Source of the DNA: Nocardia iowensis
GTDB taxonomy: Bacteria > Actinomycetota > Actinomycetes > Mycobacteriales > Mycobacteriaceae
DNA: 64,000 nucleotides
Direction of reading: 5' to 3'
Assembly: GCF_019222765.1 (NCBI RefSeq)
Contig: NZ_CP078145.1
Location: 8,618,001 to 8,682,000 of the forward strand
Below the pieces are notes generated by a model that saw nothing but the letters and a program-made list of their open reading frames with translations, searched no databases and was not told where the DNA came from. Both the position numbers and the translations under genes were made by a program. Below, in pieces: positions 42,072-50,875 of the stretch (positions within the stretch are counted from its first letter, which is position 1; the number at the start of each line of letters is the position of its first letter).

Positions 42072-43280
42072 TCACGGCGCCGCGAGCCGGTTGTCCTCGT
42101 CGAATTCCCGCATCGGCTTCGCGCGGTCGCGACGGCGCGTCCACTGGCGCACCGGTTCCTCGATCAGGGCGTAACTGGCGGCCGCGATGGGCAGCGTGAA
42201 CGCGATCGTGAGGATCAGGACGTATCCGAAACTCCCACTGAACGGCAGGATCCCGAACACCGGGAACACCACCCACAGCACCGCGAGGTGCCAGATGAAG
42301 ATCCCGTAGGACCAGCGCCCGATGGTCGCGGCCACCGAGGATTCCAGCCACCGATGCGGCCGGGACGTATCACCGAGCACCAGCGGGGCGAGCAGCGCGA
42401 AGCCGATGATCGCGCCGAGCCCCATCTTCGCCGCGTACTGCCACGGTTCGGCGTGCGTCAGTCCGGCGGGCCCGCCGATATCGGTTGCCGAGACCAGGAA
42501 GAAGATCAGCGCGATGCTCCACATCAGGAGCTGATTACCCAAGAGTCTCCGCCAGTTCGATAGCTGTTCGCTACCAAAAGACAGTTCGGCCAGCACCATT
42601 CCCATCGCGAACCACGGCAGATATCCGGGCAGCCAATTGTCGGAATGAATCGCGTCCGGCGTCGGTACCGGAATGAAGTTCCAACCCAGGCACACGACCG
42701 CGAGGCCGAGCAGCACCGGCACCCGCCAGCACACGGCAGCACCGCGCAACCGCACCACCGCGAACGCCAGCAACGGCAGCACCAGATAGAAGGCCACCTC
42801 GACCGACAGACTCCACATCTGGGTCAGCCCGTCGGTCAGCGTCAATGGCACGAACACTTGCAGCAGCGCCAGATTCGACACCCACACCCGCACCGACGCC
42901 GTCCCGGCCGCGCTCGGCAGCAGCACCAGCACCGCGCACACCACCACCCAATACGCGGGCAGGATGCGGGCGGCGCGATGCCGCAGGTAGTAGCCGAGCG
43001 ACGGCGCGCTGCCCACCCCGCGCGCCGCCGCGGCATGCGGGCGCCACAGCAGAAAGCCGGAGAGTGCGAAGAACACCGCGACCGCCATGTCGAACCGTCC
43101 CCACACTCGGCCGAGCACCGGAGTGCCAGCGGCTCCGGTCTGGAACGCGACGTGCGTCAGCAACACACCGAGAGCGGCCATTCCACGCATGCCTTCGAGC
43201 GCGGGCAGAAACCCGCGCGAGCAGGCCGATTCGGTCGCCGGGGCGGCGGCAGCGGCGGAGGTTGGCAATGTTGCGGTCAT
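42072..43280 (-). CDS. Acyltransferase family 3 membrane protein
   Basis: A 402-aa protein from an ATG at 43280 (GGAG upstream). About ten membrane helices and the family signatures: FLPALEGMRGMAALGVLLTH, with the catalytic His after GVLLT, VFFALSGFLLWRP, RHRAARILPAYWVVV, and SLSVEVAFYLVLPLLAFAVV. It would transfer an acyl group (acetyl or succinyl) to a surface glycan or lipid. It resembles Rv0228, which neighbours the DUF3068 gene in M. tuberculosis as it does here. The longer open frame upstream has no supporting start. Confidence 0.88.
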   Translation of the reverse strand: MTATLPTSAAAAAPATESACSRGFLPALEGMRGMAALGVLLTHVAFQTGAAGTPVLGRVWGRFDMAVAVFFALSGFLLWRPHAAAARGVGSAPSLGYYLRHRAARILPAYWVVVCAVLVLLPSAAGTASVRVWVSNLALLQVFVPLTLTDGLTQMWSLSVEVAFYLVLPLLAFAVVRLRGAAVCWRVPVLLGLAVVCLGWNFIPVPTPDAIHSDNWLPGYLPWFAMGMVLAELSFGSEQLSNWRRLLGNQLLMWSIALIFFLVSATDIGGPAGLTHAEPWQYAAKMGLGAIIGFALLAPLVLGDTSRPHRWLESSVAATIGRWSYGIFIWHLAVLWVVFPVFGILPFSGSFGYVLILTIAFTLPIAAASYALIEEPVRQWTRRRDRAKPMREFDEDNRLAAP

Positions 43281-43482
43281 CGGACTCCAGTCTGCCTTGC
43301 CAATTCTCAGGTGATAACTCCGTGTTTCACATTTCGCGCTAAACTCGGGCGATTTCTCGGCCTTTTCCGGCCTCGGCGCCGCATGGTACGTCACCGGACT
43401 GTTAGTGTCGGGGCTCACGAGTGCCGCGGGAGGCCCGCCGTACTCGCCGGAACGACCCTGTTCTACGACGAGGAGAGTTTGC

Positions 43483-44634
43483 ATGGCACTGAGTGCCGGA
43501 ACCAGAAGGACGGTGGCCTGCCTGCTCGTGGGTCTCGGCGCGTTGCTGATTGTCGCCGCGCTGCTGATCCCGACCTACACCGTCGGCAAACTGGCGAAGA
43601 CTCCTCTCGATCTCGAGATCACTACCATCGCGACCAACCAGCCGGGCGAGGAAAGCTTGGTGCTCGACTCCAAGTCGCTCACCGCGCCGGAGGGTGCCGC
43701 GAAGATCGACTCGAACGTGCCGCTGGTCTCGCAGCGCTTCCTCACCGTCGAGGAGCCCTCCGACGCCACCGAGATGACGGTGCAGGCGGGTCAGACGCTG
43801 CGCCGCATCGACAAGCAGGGCGACACCGGCCTGCTCACCGCGACCATCGACCGGGTCACCATCGACCGCAAGACCGGCGAGCCGGTCGACAAGAACCCGA
43901 ACGGTTCGATCGCGGTCACGGTGAACAAGGAGTTGCAGCCGGTGGCCGACCCGGTGCAGCACACCGGTCTGCAGTACCGGTTCCCGATCGGCACCGAGGC
44001 GAAGACCTATCCGTACTTCGATCTCAACGCGCGCAAGACCTTCGACATCAACTACGTCGGCGAAGCCGAGATCAACAGCATGAAGGTCTACCACTTCCAG
44101 CAGACCATTCCGGCGACCAATCTCAACGACGTGGTGCCCGCGCCGACCAACAAGCTGACCTTCCCCGCCGCCAAGTGGGGTGTGCCCGGCGAGGGAGACA
44201 TCACCATGTCGCGCTGGTACACCAACACCCGCGACGTGTGGGTCGAGCCGGAGACCGGCACCGTGATCAAGGGCGGCGAGCAGCTCCATCTGTTCTACGC
44301 GCGTTCCGGTGACAAGCCGGAGGTCACCGCGCTGAAGTCGCACATCGTGTTCGACGAGAACACCATCGAATCGCAGATCGCGGTGGCCAAGGAGAACATC
44401 GACAAGCTGTCGCTGTACGGGCGGATCATGCCGATCGTGCTCGGCGTGCTCGGTGTGATCGCGCTGATCGTCGGTGTGTTCCTCGGTGTGCGTGGTGGCG
44501 GCTCGACGCCCGCACCGGCGCGCAGCGGTGGACCGCTGAGCCAGCGTCCCGGTGGCACGGCACCGGCCGCTGGTGGTTCGCGTCGGGTGGACAATGATCC
44601 GCCGACCGAGCAGATCAATATCACCAAGCCTTGA
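43483..44634 (+). CDS. DUF3068 (PorA-family-like) envelope protein
   Basis: A 383-aa protein from an ATG at 43483 with GAGGAGAG upstream. An N-terminal membrane helix (ACLLVGLGALLIVAALLIPT), a long beta-rich exported domain (ITMSRWYTNTRDVWVEPETG and similar strands), a second membrane helix near 320-345 (IMPIVLGVLGVIALIVGVFL), and a short polar cytosolic tail. The architecture and the SRWYTNxRDVWVEPxTG motif mark the DUF3068 family (Rv0227c in mycobacteria). Its molecular role is unsettled; an envelope or lipoprotein-like function is likely. A strong terminator follows. Confidence 0.88.
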   Translation: MALSAGTRRTVACLLVGLGALLIVAALLIPTYTVGKLAKTPLDLEITTIATNQPGEESLVLDSKSLTAPEGAAKIDSNVPLVSQRFLTVEEPSDATEMTVQAGQTLRRIDKQGDTGLLTATIDRVTIDRKTGEPVDKNPNGSIAVTVNKELQPVADPVQHTGLQYRFPIGTEAKTYPYFDLNARKTFDINYVGEAEINSMKVYHFQQTIPATNLNDVVPAPTNKLTFPAAKWGVPGEGDITMSRWYTNTRDVWVEPETGTVIKGGEQLHLFYARSGDKPEVTALKSHIVFDENTIESQIAVAKENIDKLSLYGRIMPIVLGVLGVIALIVGVFLGVRGGGSTPAPARSGGPLSQRPGGTAPAAGGSRRVDNDPPTEQINITKP

Positions 44635-44649
44635 GCTAGCTGAGGAGTT

Positions 44650-44678
44650 CGGCCCCCTGGTCAATGACCAGGGGGCCG
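44650..44678. terminator. Intrinsic terminator after the DUF3068 gene
   Basis: A perfect 13-bp stem CGGCCCCCTGGTC / GACCAGGGGGCCG with an AAT loop, followed by TATTCTTTT on the plus strand. It also lies just beyond the stop of the convergent flippase gene. Confidence 0.9.
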
Positions 44679-44703
44679 TATTCTTTTCCTCGTGGCTCGA
44701 CCG

Positions 44704-45942
44704 TCAGCGCGGCGAGGGTAGCGCGCGGTCGTGGTCGGCAGTACGCAGGACGACTACCGCGACCACGATCGTGGTCACGGCGGCGACCGCGGCGACGGTG
44801 GTGATGAGCGCCGGGATAGACCGGGCGAACGAAACCATCAGCGTCACTTCGACGGCGAGGCCGAGCCAGGTCAGCGTGGCGAGGGCGGTGCGGTCCACCG
44901 CGATGGCGGAAAGCATCGCGCCCTGCAGGACCGCGAGGATCGCGCCGTGCAGCGCGAACAGCCAGAGCAGTCCTTGAATGGGGGCGTAGTCCTGGCCCGC
45001 CAGCAGCGGAGCGAGCGGTGCGGCGAGGGCGGCGCCGAGCACGGCGACGAGACCGATGCCGGACAGCACCGCGAGCGCCGATCTGATCGCACGCGCGGAG
45101 TGGGTCGGTTGGGCCATCCGCGGATACAGCACGACGCCGACCGCCTGGGGCAACCAGAACGCGATTTTCGCGGCAATGGTGCCGAGTGCGTAGCGGCTGG
45201 CGTCCGCGTCGTCGAGGACCATCCGGACCACGATCAGGTCCGTGGAGGACAACGCCATCAACGCCGCTTGCACCTGGGCGGCCCGCAGCACCGGCAGTAC
45301 GCCGATGGCCTGGACGACCTCGTCCTCGTCGGTGGCGCCGGTACGTGCCCGTGATGGCGGCGACCCGGCGACGAACCGGCCGAATACCGCGGCGACCGCG
45401 ATACCCAACGCCGCGGCGCACAGGGCCAGCGCCGCGCCGCCACCGGAGGCGAGCACGACGAGCGCAGGCGCGACCCGGGCAATGCCCGCCGCGCCGAGCA
45501 CCACACCCAATGCCCGAAACCGCCTGCCGCCCTGAAGTACTCCCTGTTCGCCGGACAGCAACACCAATGCGGGCGCGGCACCGAGCGCCGCCGCGCAGGC
45601 GGCAACACCGACGTTCAACGCACTGGTAACCACCGGCACCAGCGCCGCAACGACCACCGCGACAATCACCGCGCACCGCCACTGCAAGCCACGCAGGGCA
45701 GCAGCACTCGCGCCCCGGACCAACTCCCTGGCCACCACGTTCTGCAACGCCAGCGCGGGCACCGCACACAACAGCTGAACCGCGAGCAGGCTGGCGAACT
45801 CGCTGTACCCGGACACCCCCAGCCACCGCCCGGCCAGCAATTGCAGCAGATATCCCGCCACGTTGGCGGTCATCGCCCCCGCCGTCACCAACGTCAGATC
45901 CGCCACCACAGGAAACCGACGGACCGCAGACACGTGTGTCAT
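44704..45942 (-). CDS. Polysaccharide flippase-like membrane protein (MATE/Wzx superfamily)
   Basis: A 412-aa protein from an ATG at 45942. About 12 hydrophobic segments; the first reads LTLVTAGAMTANVAGYLLQL, followed by LAGRWLGVSGYSEFASLLAV, the pattern of Wzx/RfbX-type exporters. The core has TDLIVVRMVLDDADASRYAL and AQPTHSARAIRSALAVLSGI as in MurJ/Wzx proteins. It would move a lipid-linked glycan across the membrane. It is divergent from the multi-spanning GT-C-like gene and appears to be an insertion relative to the mycobacterial order (Rv0226c next to Rv0227c), from memory. Confidence 0.82.
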   Translation of the reverse strand: MTHVSAVRRFPVVADLTLVTAGAMTANVAGYLLQLLAGRWLGVSGYSEFASLLAVQLLCAVPALALQNVVARELVRGASAAALRGLQWRCAVIVAVVVAALVPVVTSALNVGVAACAAALGAAPALVLLSGEQGVLQGGRRFRALGVVLGAAGIARVAPALVVLASGGGAALALCAAALGIAVAAVFGRFVAGSPPSRARTGATDEDEVVQAIGVLPVLRAAQVQAALMALSSTDLIVVRMVLDDADASRYALGTIAAKIAFWLPQAVGVVLYPRMAQPTHSARAIRSALAVLSGIGLVAVLGAALAAPLAPLLAGQDYAPIQGLLWLFALHGAILAVLQGAMLSAIAVDRTALATLTWLGLAVEVTLMVSFARSIPALITTVAAVAAVTTIVVAVVVLRTADHDRALPSPR

Positions 45943-46146
45943 CGTCCCACCCCGCCGCCACCAGCGCCGTCCCACCCCGCCGCGGCCCCAGATCACAGGG
46001 CTTCGGCACGGTGCACAGGCCATATCCCCCTGTGAACCGTGTGGAAGCTCTGTGGGTCGCGGCTGGCCACGACGGGGCGCAGACAACGGGGCTGCGACGG
46101 CGTGCGGGTAGAGCCGGGGGCCGCGCGGAACGTAGGGTGCACAAGC

Positions 46147-48033
46147 GTGAGCGAGAGCGGCCGTTGGCGACGCGAGCGGTGGGCGCGGTTCGGCCCGGCG
46201 GGGTACAGCGCGGTGCTGGCCTTGCTCATCATGGGGCCGCTGCTCGGGTCGGGGTATTTGTTGCTGCGGGATGCGGTGAGTACGCCGCGCTCGTATCTGA
46301 CGGATTCGGCGCTCGGGCTCGGGGATGCCGCGCCTCGTGCGGTGCCACAGGATGCGCTGCTCGCGGTGTTGTCGCCGATCGTCGACGGCGGATTGATCGT
46401 CAAAGTGATCCTGCTCGTCGCGCTGTGGGCCGCGGGTTACGGTGCGGCCGTGCTGGCGCGCGAGTTACTGGGGGCGCCGGTCAGTGCGCAGTTCGTCGCC
46501 ACCACGGTTGCCCTGTGGAATCCCTATGTGGCCGAACGCTTGTTGCAGGGCCACTGGAGTTTGCTCACCGGATATGCCGCGCTGCCCTGGGTTGTCCTGG
46601 CCGCGTATCGAATTCGCACCGCCTCGGTCCGCGCTGCCGGACGGCGAGAGACCGCGGGTGCGTGGGCGAGTTTGGCGGGATGCCTTGCCGCAGCAGGGCT
46701 CACACCGACCGGTGCACTGCTCGCGGGCATCACCGCGCTCGTGCTGGTGGGGCGACGACGGCTGGCCGGAGCCGCGGCGCTACTCGTCGTCGCGTCCGCG
46801 CCATGGTTGACGGCGACCGCGCTGTCGGGTGCGGGCAGCGAACCATCGGATCCGGCGGGCATTGCCGCGTTCGCCGCGCGCGCGGAACCCAGCCTCGGCA
46901 CACTGACCAGCCTGGCCGGGCTCGGTGGCATCTGGAACGGCGAGGCATTACCCGACTCGCGCACAACACTTCTCGCGTTGATCGGCACCGTCGCGCTGCT
47001 CGCCGTCGTAGCGACGGGCTTGCGAGCGGTCTACACCGGCGCCGCCGACGCCAACGACCGATATGTCCGCCGGGCGCTCCTGGTGCTCGCTGGACTCGCC
47101 ATCCTGTTCCCCACACTCGGCGCGACGCCGTGGGGCATGCACATCATGGAGTGGCTCGTCGCCCACGTGCCCGGTGCGGGACTGCTGCGGGACACTCAAA
47201 AGTATGTCGCCCTGGCCGTCCCCGCCTACGCGCTGTGCGCCGCGGCGGCCTGCGGCGGCGTTGTCGAGCGATTCGCCGCGACTGGATCCGGTCGGCAGCC
47301 CGACTCAACCCCGTCGAAGTCCCCCGCACCGGACGGGCTTGCCTCGCCGAGGGCGGGTCATGTCACCACTCGTGGCGCATTAACCGAGACCACTGTCCCG
47401 CAGACGATCCAGCACCCAACGATGACGCGTTGGGTCGCAACAGCGTTCATCGCTCTGCTGGTGCTGCCCTTGTTCGACCTCGCCTGGGGTGTCGGCGGTG
47501 CGCTCCGGCCGGTGCACTATCCGGCCGGATGGCAGCAGCTCGCCGGGCGGATGACCGGTCCAGGCGACGTGGCGGTACTGCCGGGCGGGATGTTCCGGAA
47601 GTTCCGGTACAGCGGAACGGCGCCGGTACTGGATCCCGCGCCGCGCATGTTGCCGCGCGACGTGCTGCAGACCGGCGAGCTCCCGGTCCGTGGCCGCACC
47701 GTGTCCGGCGAAGGCGCCCGCGCCCGCGCGGTGGAAACCTTACTGCTGCAAGGCGGTTCGGCTCAGGAGCTGGCAGGTCACGGCGTCGGCTGGGTGCTGG
47801 TCGAGCGCCGCACACCCGGACCGCTCGGCGAGTCGAAAACTACGCTCGCACAACTCGATCCGGTGTACGACGACGCCGACCTCGCGCTATACCGGGTACC
47901 CGGCGCCATCGAACAGCGCGATGACCCGCCGATACGCCGGAGCCTCGTCATTGCCGCCCACGCCCTCTGGGCAGCACTGCTCATCGGCGGCCCACTCCTC
48001 GCCGCAGCACGCCGACTACCCCGCAAACGCTGA
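46147..48033 (+). CDS. Large multi-spanning membrane protein (Rv0226c-like, GT-C-like)
   Basis: A 628-aa protein from a GTG at 46147. About a dozen membrane helices: GYSAVLALLIMGPLLGSGYL, LIVKVILLVALWAAGYGAAV and a block of helices between residues 200 and 460. A periplasmic-type segment after the last helices has WQQLAGRMTGPGDVAVLPGG and FRKFRYSGTAPVLDPAPRML. The helix layout and WNPYVAERLLQGHWSLLTGY segment are like integral-membrane glycosyltransferases of the GT-C type; the specific sugar and acceptor are unknown. In mycobacteria the equivalent gene (Rv0226c) lies beside the DUF3068 gene. Confidence 0.78.
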   Translation: MSESGRWRRERWARFGPAGYSAVLALLIMGPLLGSGYLLLRDAVSTPRSYLTDSALGLGDAAPRAVPQDALLAVLSPIVDGGLIVKVILLVALWAAGYGAAVLARELLGAPVSAQFVATTVALWNPYVAERLLQGHWSLLTGYAALPWVVLAAYRIRTASVRAAGRRETAGAWASLAGCLAAAGLTPTGALLAGITALVLVGRRRLAGAAALLVVASAPWLTATALSGAGSEPSDPAGIAAFAARAEPSLGTLTSLAGLGGIWNGEALPDSRTTLLALIGTVALLAVVATGLRAVYTGAADANDRYVRRALLVLAGLAILFPTLGATPWGMHIMEWLVAHVPGAGLLRDTQKYVALAVPAYALCAAAACGGVVERFAATGSGRQPDSTPSKSPAPDGLASPRAGHVTTRGALTETTVPQTIQHPTMTRWVATAFIALLVLPLFDLAWGVGGALRPVHYPAGWQQLAGRMTGPGDVAVLPGGMFRKFRYSGTAPVLDPAPRMLPRDVLQTGELPVRGRTVSGEGARARAVETLLLQGGSAQELAGHGVGWVLVERRTPGPLGESKTTLAQLDPVYDDADLALYRVPGAIEQRDDPPIRRSLVIAAHALWAALLIGGPLLAAARRLPRKR

Positions 48034-48146
48034 CCACCGAGCACGCCGCATGATCGACGGGACATGGCTGAGCCATTTCGCGAGTGCGGCCTCAGTGATG
48101 TTCCGATGATCATGGGACAACCCTTGGTGGGCGATCGACGTCGGGG

Positions 48147-49319
48147 TCAGTGGTCGGGGCGGAGCGCGATCAAGCCGGAGGTGTGTTCGCCTCGGGCCGC
48201 CGCGGCGAGGACTTCGTACACGCCGTTCCCGGTTTGCTCCCAGGAGAATTCGCGGGCCCGGGAGCGCGCCTTCTCCCCCATGACGGTGCGGGCGGCGCGG
48301 TCGTCGAGGAGTTCGCCTACCGCGTCGGCCAATTGGGCTACGTCGTCGACGAGCAGTCCGGTGACGCCGTCGACGATGGAGTCGGTGAGGCCGCGCGAGC
48401 TGCGGTAGCCGATGGTGGGCACGCCGTGCTGGGCGGCCTCGATCACCGCGAGGCCCCAGCCTTCCTTGCGCGAGGGCAGCACGTGCACCCAGGCGCGGGC
48501 GAGCAGTTCGTGTTTGCGGCGTTCGTCGACGTGGCCGTGGAAGGTGACGGCGTCGGCGATGGCGAGGTCGCGGGCGTCGGCCTTCAGGTTGTCGGCCCAC
48601 CAGCCGTCCCCGATGACGTCCAGGTGCAGGCCGGGGACGCGGGTGCGCAGTCGGGCGACGACGGCGAGCGCGTCCTCGATCTGCTTGTGCGGCACCAGAC
48701 GGGACAGCACCACGATGCGCGGGTTCGCGGTGCGGGTCGCGGTGGCGCCGGTCGGGGCGTCCGCGGGAACGGGCTCGGCGCCGTTGCGCACCACCGCGAT
48801 CCGGGACTGCTCGACGCCGAGGGTGCCGAGCTCTTCGGCCGAGGGCAGCGAGACGGTCAGGTACTGGTTGCGCCGATGCACCCGCGGCGACAGCCGCGAC
48901 TCGATCCACCAGCCGATCCGGCCGACCAGCCGGCCCGCGACCGGCCACTGTTCCCGGTGCCCGTGATGCACCAGCACGACCGACGGCGCCTTGGTCGCGG
49001 CCGTGGCGAAGAACGGGATGCCGTTCTGGGTGTCGATGACCGCGTCGGGCCGTACGCCGCGCAACGGCCCGAGGCCGAGCCTGCCGAGCGCCATCGCGGC
49101 CAGTGCCCGCGGGTAGACGGAGAAGCGGCCGCCCGCCCGGCTGATGTCGATGCCGTCGATGTGCTCGCGCTTCGGTGCTCCCGGGTAGCGGGCGGTGCGC
49201 AGGGTGACTTTGACCCCGCGGGCGGCGAGCTGCGCGCCGACCTGTTCGAGGTACCGTTCGCTGCCGCCGCCCTGCGGGTGCCCGGTGTCACGCCAGCACA
49301 GCAGGAGGACTTCGCGCAC
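48147..49319 (-). CDS. GT4-family glycosyltransferase
   Basis: A 390-aa protein from a GTG at 49319. The N-terminal domain has WRDTGHPQGGGSERYLEQVG (Gly-rich loop), VLVHHGHREQWPVAGRLVGR and the C-terminal domain has RIVVLSRLVPHKQIEDALAV, the donor-binding E-x7-E in PSRKEGWGLAVIEAAQHGVP followed by TIGYRSSRGLTDSIVDGVTG. This is a retaining GT-B enzyme using a nucleotide sugar. It resembles Rv0225. The acceptor is probably a cell-wall or glycolipid precursor given the flanking methyltransferase and membrane genes, but that is inferred. Confidence 0.88.
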   Translation of the reverse strand: MREVLLLCWRDTGHPQGGGSERYLEQVGAQLAARGVKVTLRTARYPGAPKREHIDGIDISRAGGRFSVYPRALAAMALGRLGLGPLRGVRPDAVIDTQNGIPFFATAATKAPSVVLVHHGHREQWPVAGRLVGRIGWWIESRLSPRVHRRNQYLTVSLPSAEELGTLGVEQSRIAVVRNGAEPVPADAPTGATATRTANPRIVVLSRLVPHKQIEDALAVVARLRTRVPGLHLDVIGDGWWADNLKADARDLAIADAVTFHGHVDERRKHELLARAWVHVLPSRKEGWGLAVIEAAQHGVPTIGYRSSRGLTDSIVDGVTGLLVDDVAQLADAVGELLDDRAARTVMGEKARSRAREFSWEQTGNGVYEVLAAAARGEHTSGLIALRPDH

Positions 49320-49571
49320 GGTCGAGCTTCTCTCGGTCAGGGTGTCCCGGTCGGGAACATCGGATATCGCGCTACACCCTAACCGACGCGGTGTGACGCG
49401 GTCCGTTGTCCAGATCGCGCGTGGTCGGCGATGCGCCGAACGGACATCGCCGAACACCGGAGCACCCTGGCGCATATCACCGGCAACTGCGGGTGGACCG
49501 GGATCCACCGTCGCGCCCGCCGTCGAGAGTGGTGCACAGCGGGCCTGCGGGGTTATGCGAGACTCGGCGCC

Positions 49572-50360
49572 GTGCTCAAAGAAACGCCCTCCGATGGTGT
49601 GCGACGGCGCGCGCCCCGGTTCGCGCGCCGGGCGACACTGCGCCGATCACTGCGGTTGCTCGGTAGTTTCCGGTTCGAGCAGTCCGATCCCGCGGTGTTC
49701 TATGGCGGTCTGGCCGAGGACAGTGCGGCGATGATCGGCGATTTCTACGCCGATCTCACGGGCCGGGCTTTGACGGGCGCGACGATTCTGGATGTCGGGG
49801 GCGGTCCGGGCTACTTCGCCGACGAGTTCGTCAAGACGGGTGCCCGGTATATCCCGGTGGAGCCGGATCCGTCGGAGATGCACGCGGCCGGGCTGTCGGT
49901 GGCGGGTGCGGTGCGCGGCTCGGGGATGGCGTTGCCGTTCCGCGACGACGCGGTGGATATCTGTTTTTCCTCGAATGTCGCCGAGCATGTGTCGAAGCCG
50001 TGGCTGATGGCGGACGAGATGGTGCGGGTGACGCGGCCGGGTGGACTGATCGTGTTGTCGTACACGGTCTGGTTCGGCCCGTTCGGCGGACACGAAACCG
50101 GACCGTGGCATTACCTCGGTGGCGAATATGCCGCGCGCCGGTATCGCCGGAAGCACGGCCGGGAACCGAAGAACCGGTTCGGCGAGTCGCTGTTCGCGGT
50201 GCGTGCGGCGGACGGATTGCGTTGGGCAGCGGGTACTTCCGCGGACGTGCGGACGATCTTCCCGCGCTATCACCCGCGCTGGGCGTGGTGGTTGGTCCGC
50301 ATCCCGGTGGTAAGGGAGTTATTGGTGAGCAATCTCGTCGTGGTGGCGGCCAAGAAGTAG
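49572..50360 (+). CDS. SAM-dependent methyltransferase (class I)
   Basis: A 262-aa protein from a GTG at 49572. Motif I is ATILDVGGGPGYFADEFVKT; further motifs are YIPVEPDPSEMHAAGLSVAG, ALPFRDDAVDICFSSNVAEH and RVTRPGGLIVLSYTVWFGPF, giving a UbiE/MenG-like fold. It resembles Rv0224c, adjacent to a GT4 gene as here. It may methylate a sugar or lipid made by the neighbouring enzymes. Divergent from the GT4 gene and convergent with a small unknown gene, its stop is two bases from the stop of that gene. Confidence 0.85.
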   Translation: MLKETPSDGVRRRAPRFARRATLRRSLRLLGSFRFEQSDPAVFYGGLAEDSAAMIGDFYADLTGRALTGATILDVGGGPGYFADEFVKTGARYIPVEPDPSEMHAAGLSVAGAVRGSGMALPFRDDAVDICFSSNVAEHVSKPWLMADEMVRVTRPGGLIVLSYTVWFGPFGGHETGPWHYLGGEYAARRYRRKHGREPKNRFGESLFAVRAADGLRWAAGTSADVRTIFPRYHPRWAWWLVRIPVVRELLVSNLVVVAAKK

Positions 50361-50362
50361 CG

Positions 50363-50665
50363 CTAGTGCTCCAGCCAGCCGCGCCGCCAGGAGCGCCGCC
50401 CGCACGGCTCGTGCAGCGGCTGGCTCCACGGCGATTCCTGAATGGCGAGCCCGACGGTCTCCAGCGTGGTCAGCCCGACTTGGTCGGCTAACGCGCCGAC
50501 GACGGCGACGGCCTCGGCTGCCTGCATGGCTGCGGTCGCTTGCTCGATGGTCAGCGTCCGGCCGGGCAGGAAGGAGACGACCCAGCCGCCTGCGCCAACG
50601 CTCTTCGCTTGATGTTCGGTCTGGTCGCTGGTCATCAGCGATCGGCCGACCACTTGCACCGCCAT
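50363..50665 (-). CDS. Hypothetical protein (100 aa)
   Basis: Starts MAVQVVGRSLMTSDQTEHQA at an ATG (50665) with GGGGAG 9 nt upstream; much longer upstream frames on this strand are antisense to aldehyde dehydrogenase. It has a central helix FLPGRTLTIEQATAAMQAAE, then VVGALADQVGLTTLETVGLA, and a Trp/Arg-rich C terminus (RRSWRRGWLEH). It could be a small regulator or peripheral membrane protein. No family is recognised. Confidence 0.6.
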   Translation of the reverse strand: MAVQVVGRSLMTSDQTEHQAKSVGAGGWVVSFLPGRTLTIEQATAAMQAAEAVAVVGALADQVGLTTLETVGLAIQESPWSQPLHEPCGRRSWRRGWLEH

Positions 50666-50748
50666 GACTCGTTCTCCCCAATGGTGGTATCGGTTCAGAA
50701 ATCGAGCGAGCTGATCAGTAGCTACTAGCATCCTCCGTCCAGCAACAG

Positions 50749-50764
50749 AACGCAATAGTGCGTT
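50749..50764. promoter_or_regulatory. Short palindrome upstream of the aldehyde dehydrogenase gene
   Basis: AACGCA-ATAG-TGCGTT, in the region between the 100-aa gene and the aldehyde dehydrogenase gene. The symmetry suggests a regulator site; no dedicated regulator gene is adjacent. Confidence 0.4.
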
Positions 50765-50836
50765 CGATGAAAAGCGAACCGACAGGTTGGGATTCGTCCT
50801 GCTCAGCGGGACTACCGGAATACCGAACTGGAACAG

Positions 50837-50867
50837 GTTACAGACAACCGAGGGGCAAAACTGTAAC
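50837..50867. promoter_or_regulatory. Inverted repeat GTTACAG-N17-CTGTAAC before the aldehyde dehydrogenase start
   Basis: Seven-bp arms with a 17-nt spacer, ending 8 bp before the ATG at 50876. No normally spaced ribosome-binding site is present, so the mRNA may be leaderless and the right arm may overlap the promoter. Confidence 0.4.
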
Positions 50868-50875
50868 GTGTTCTC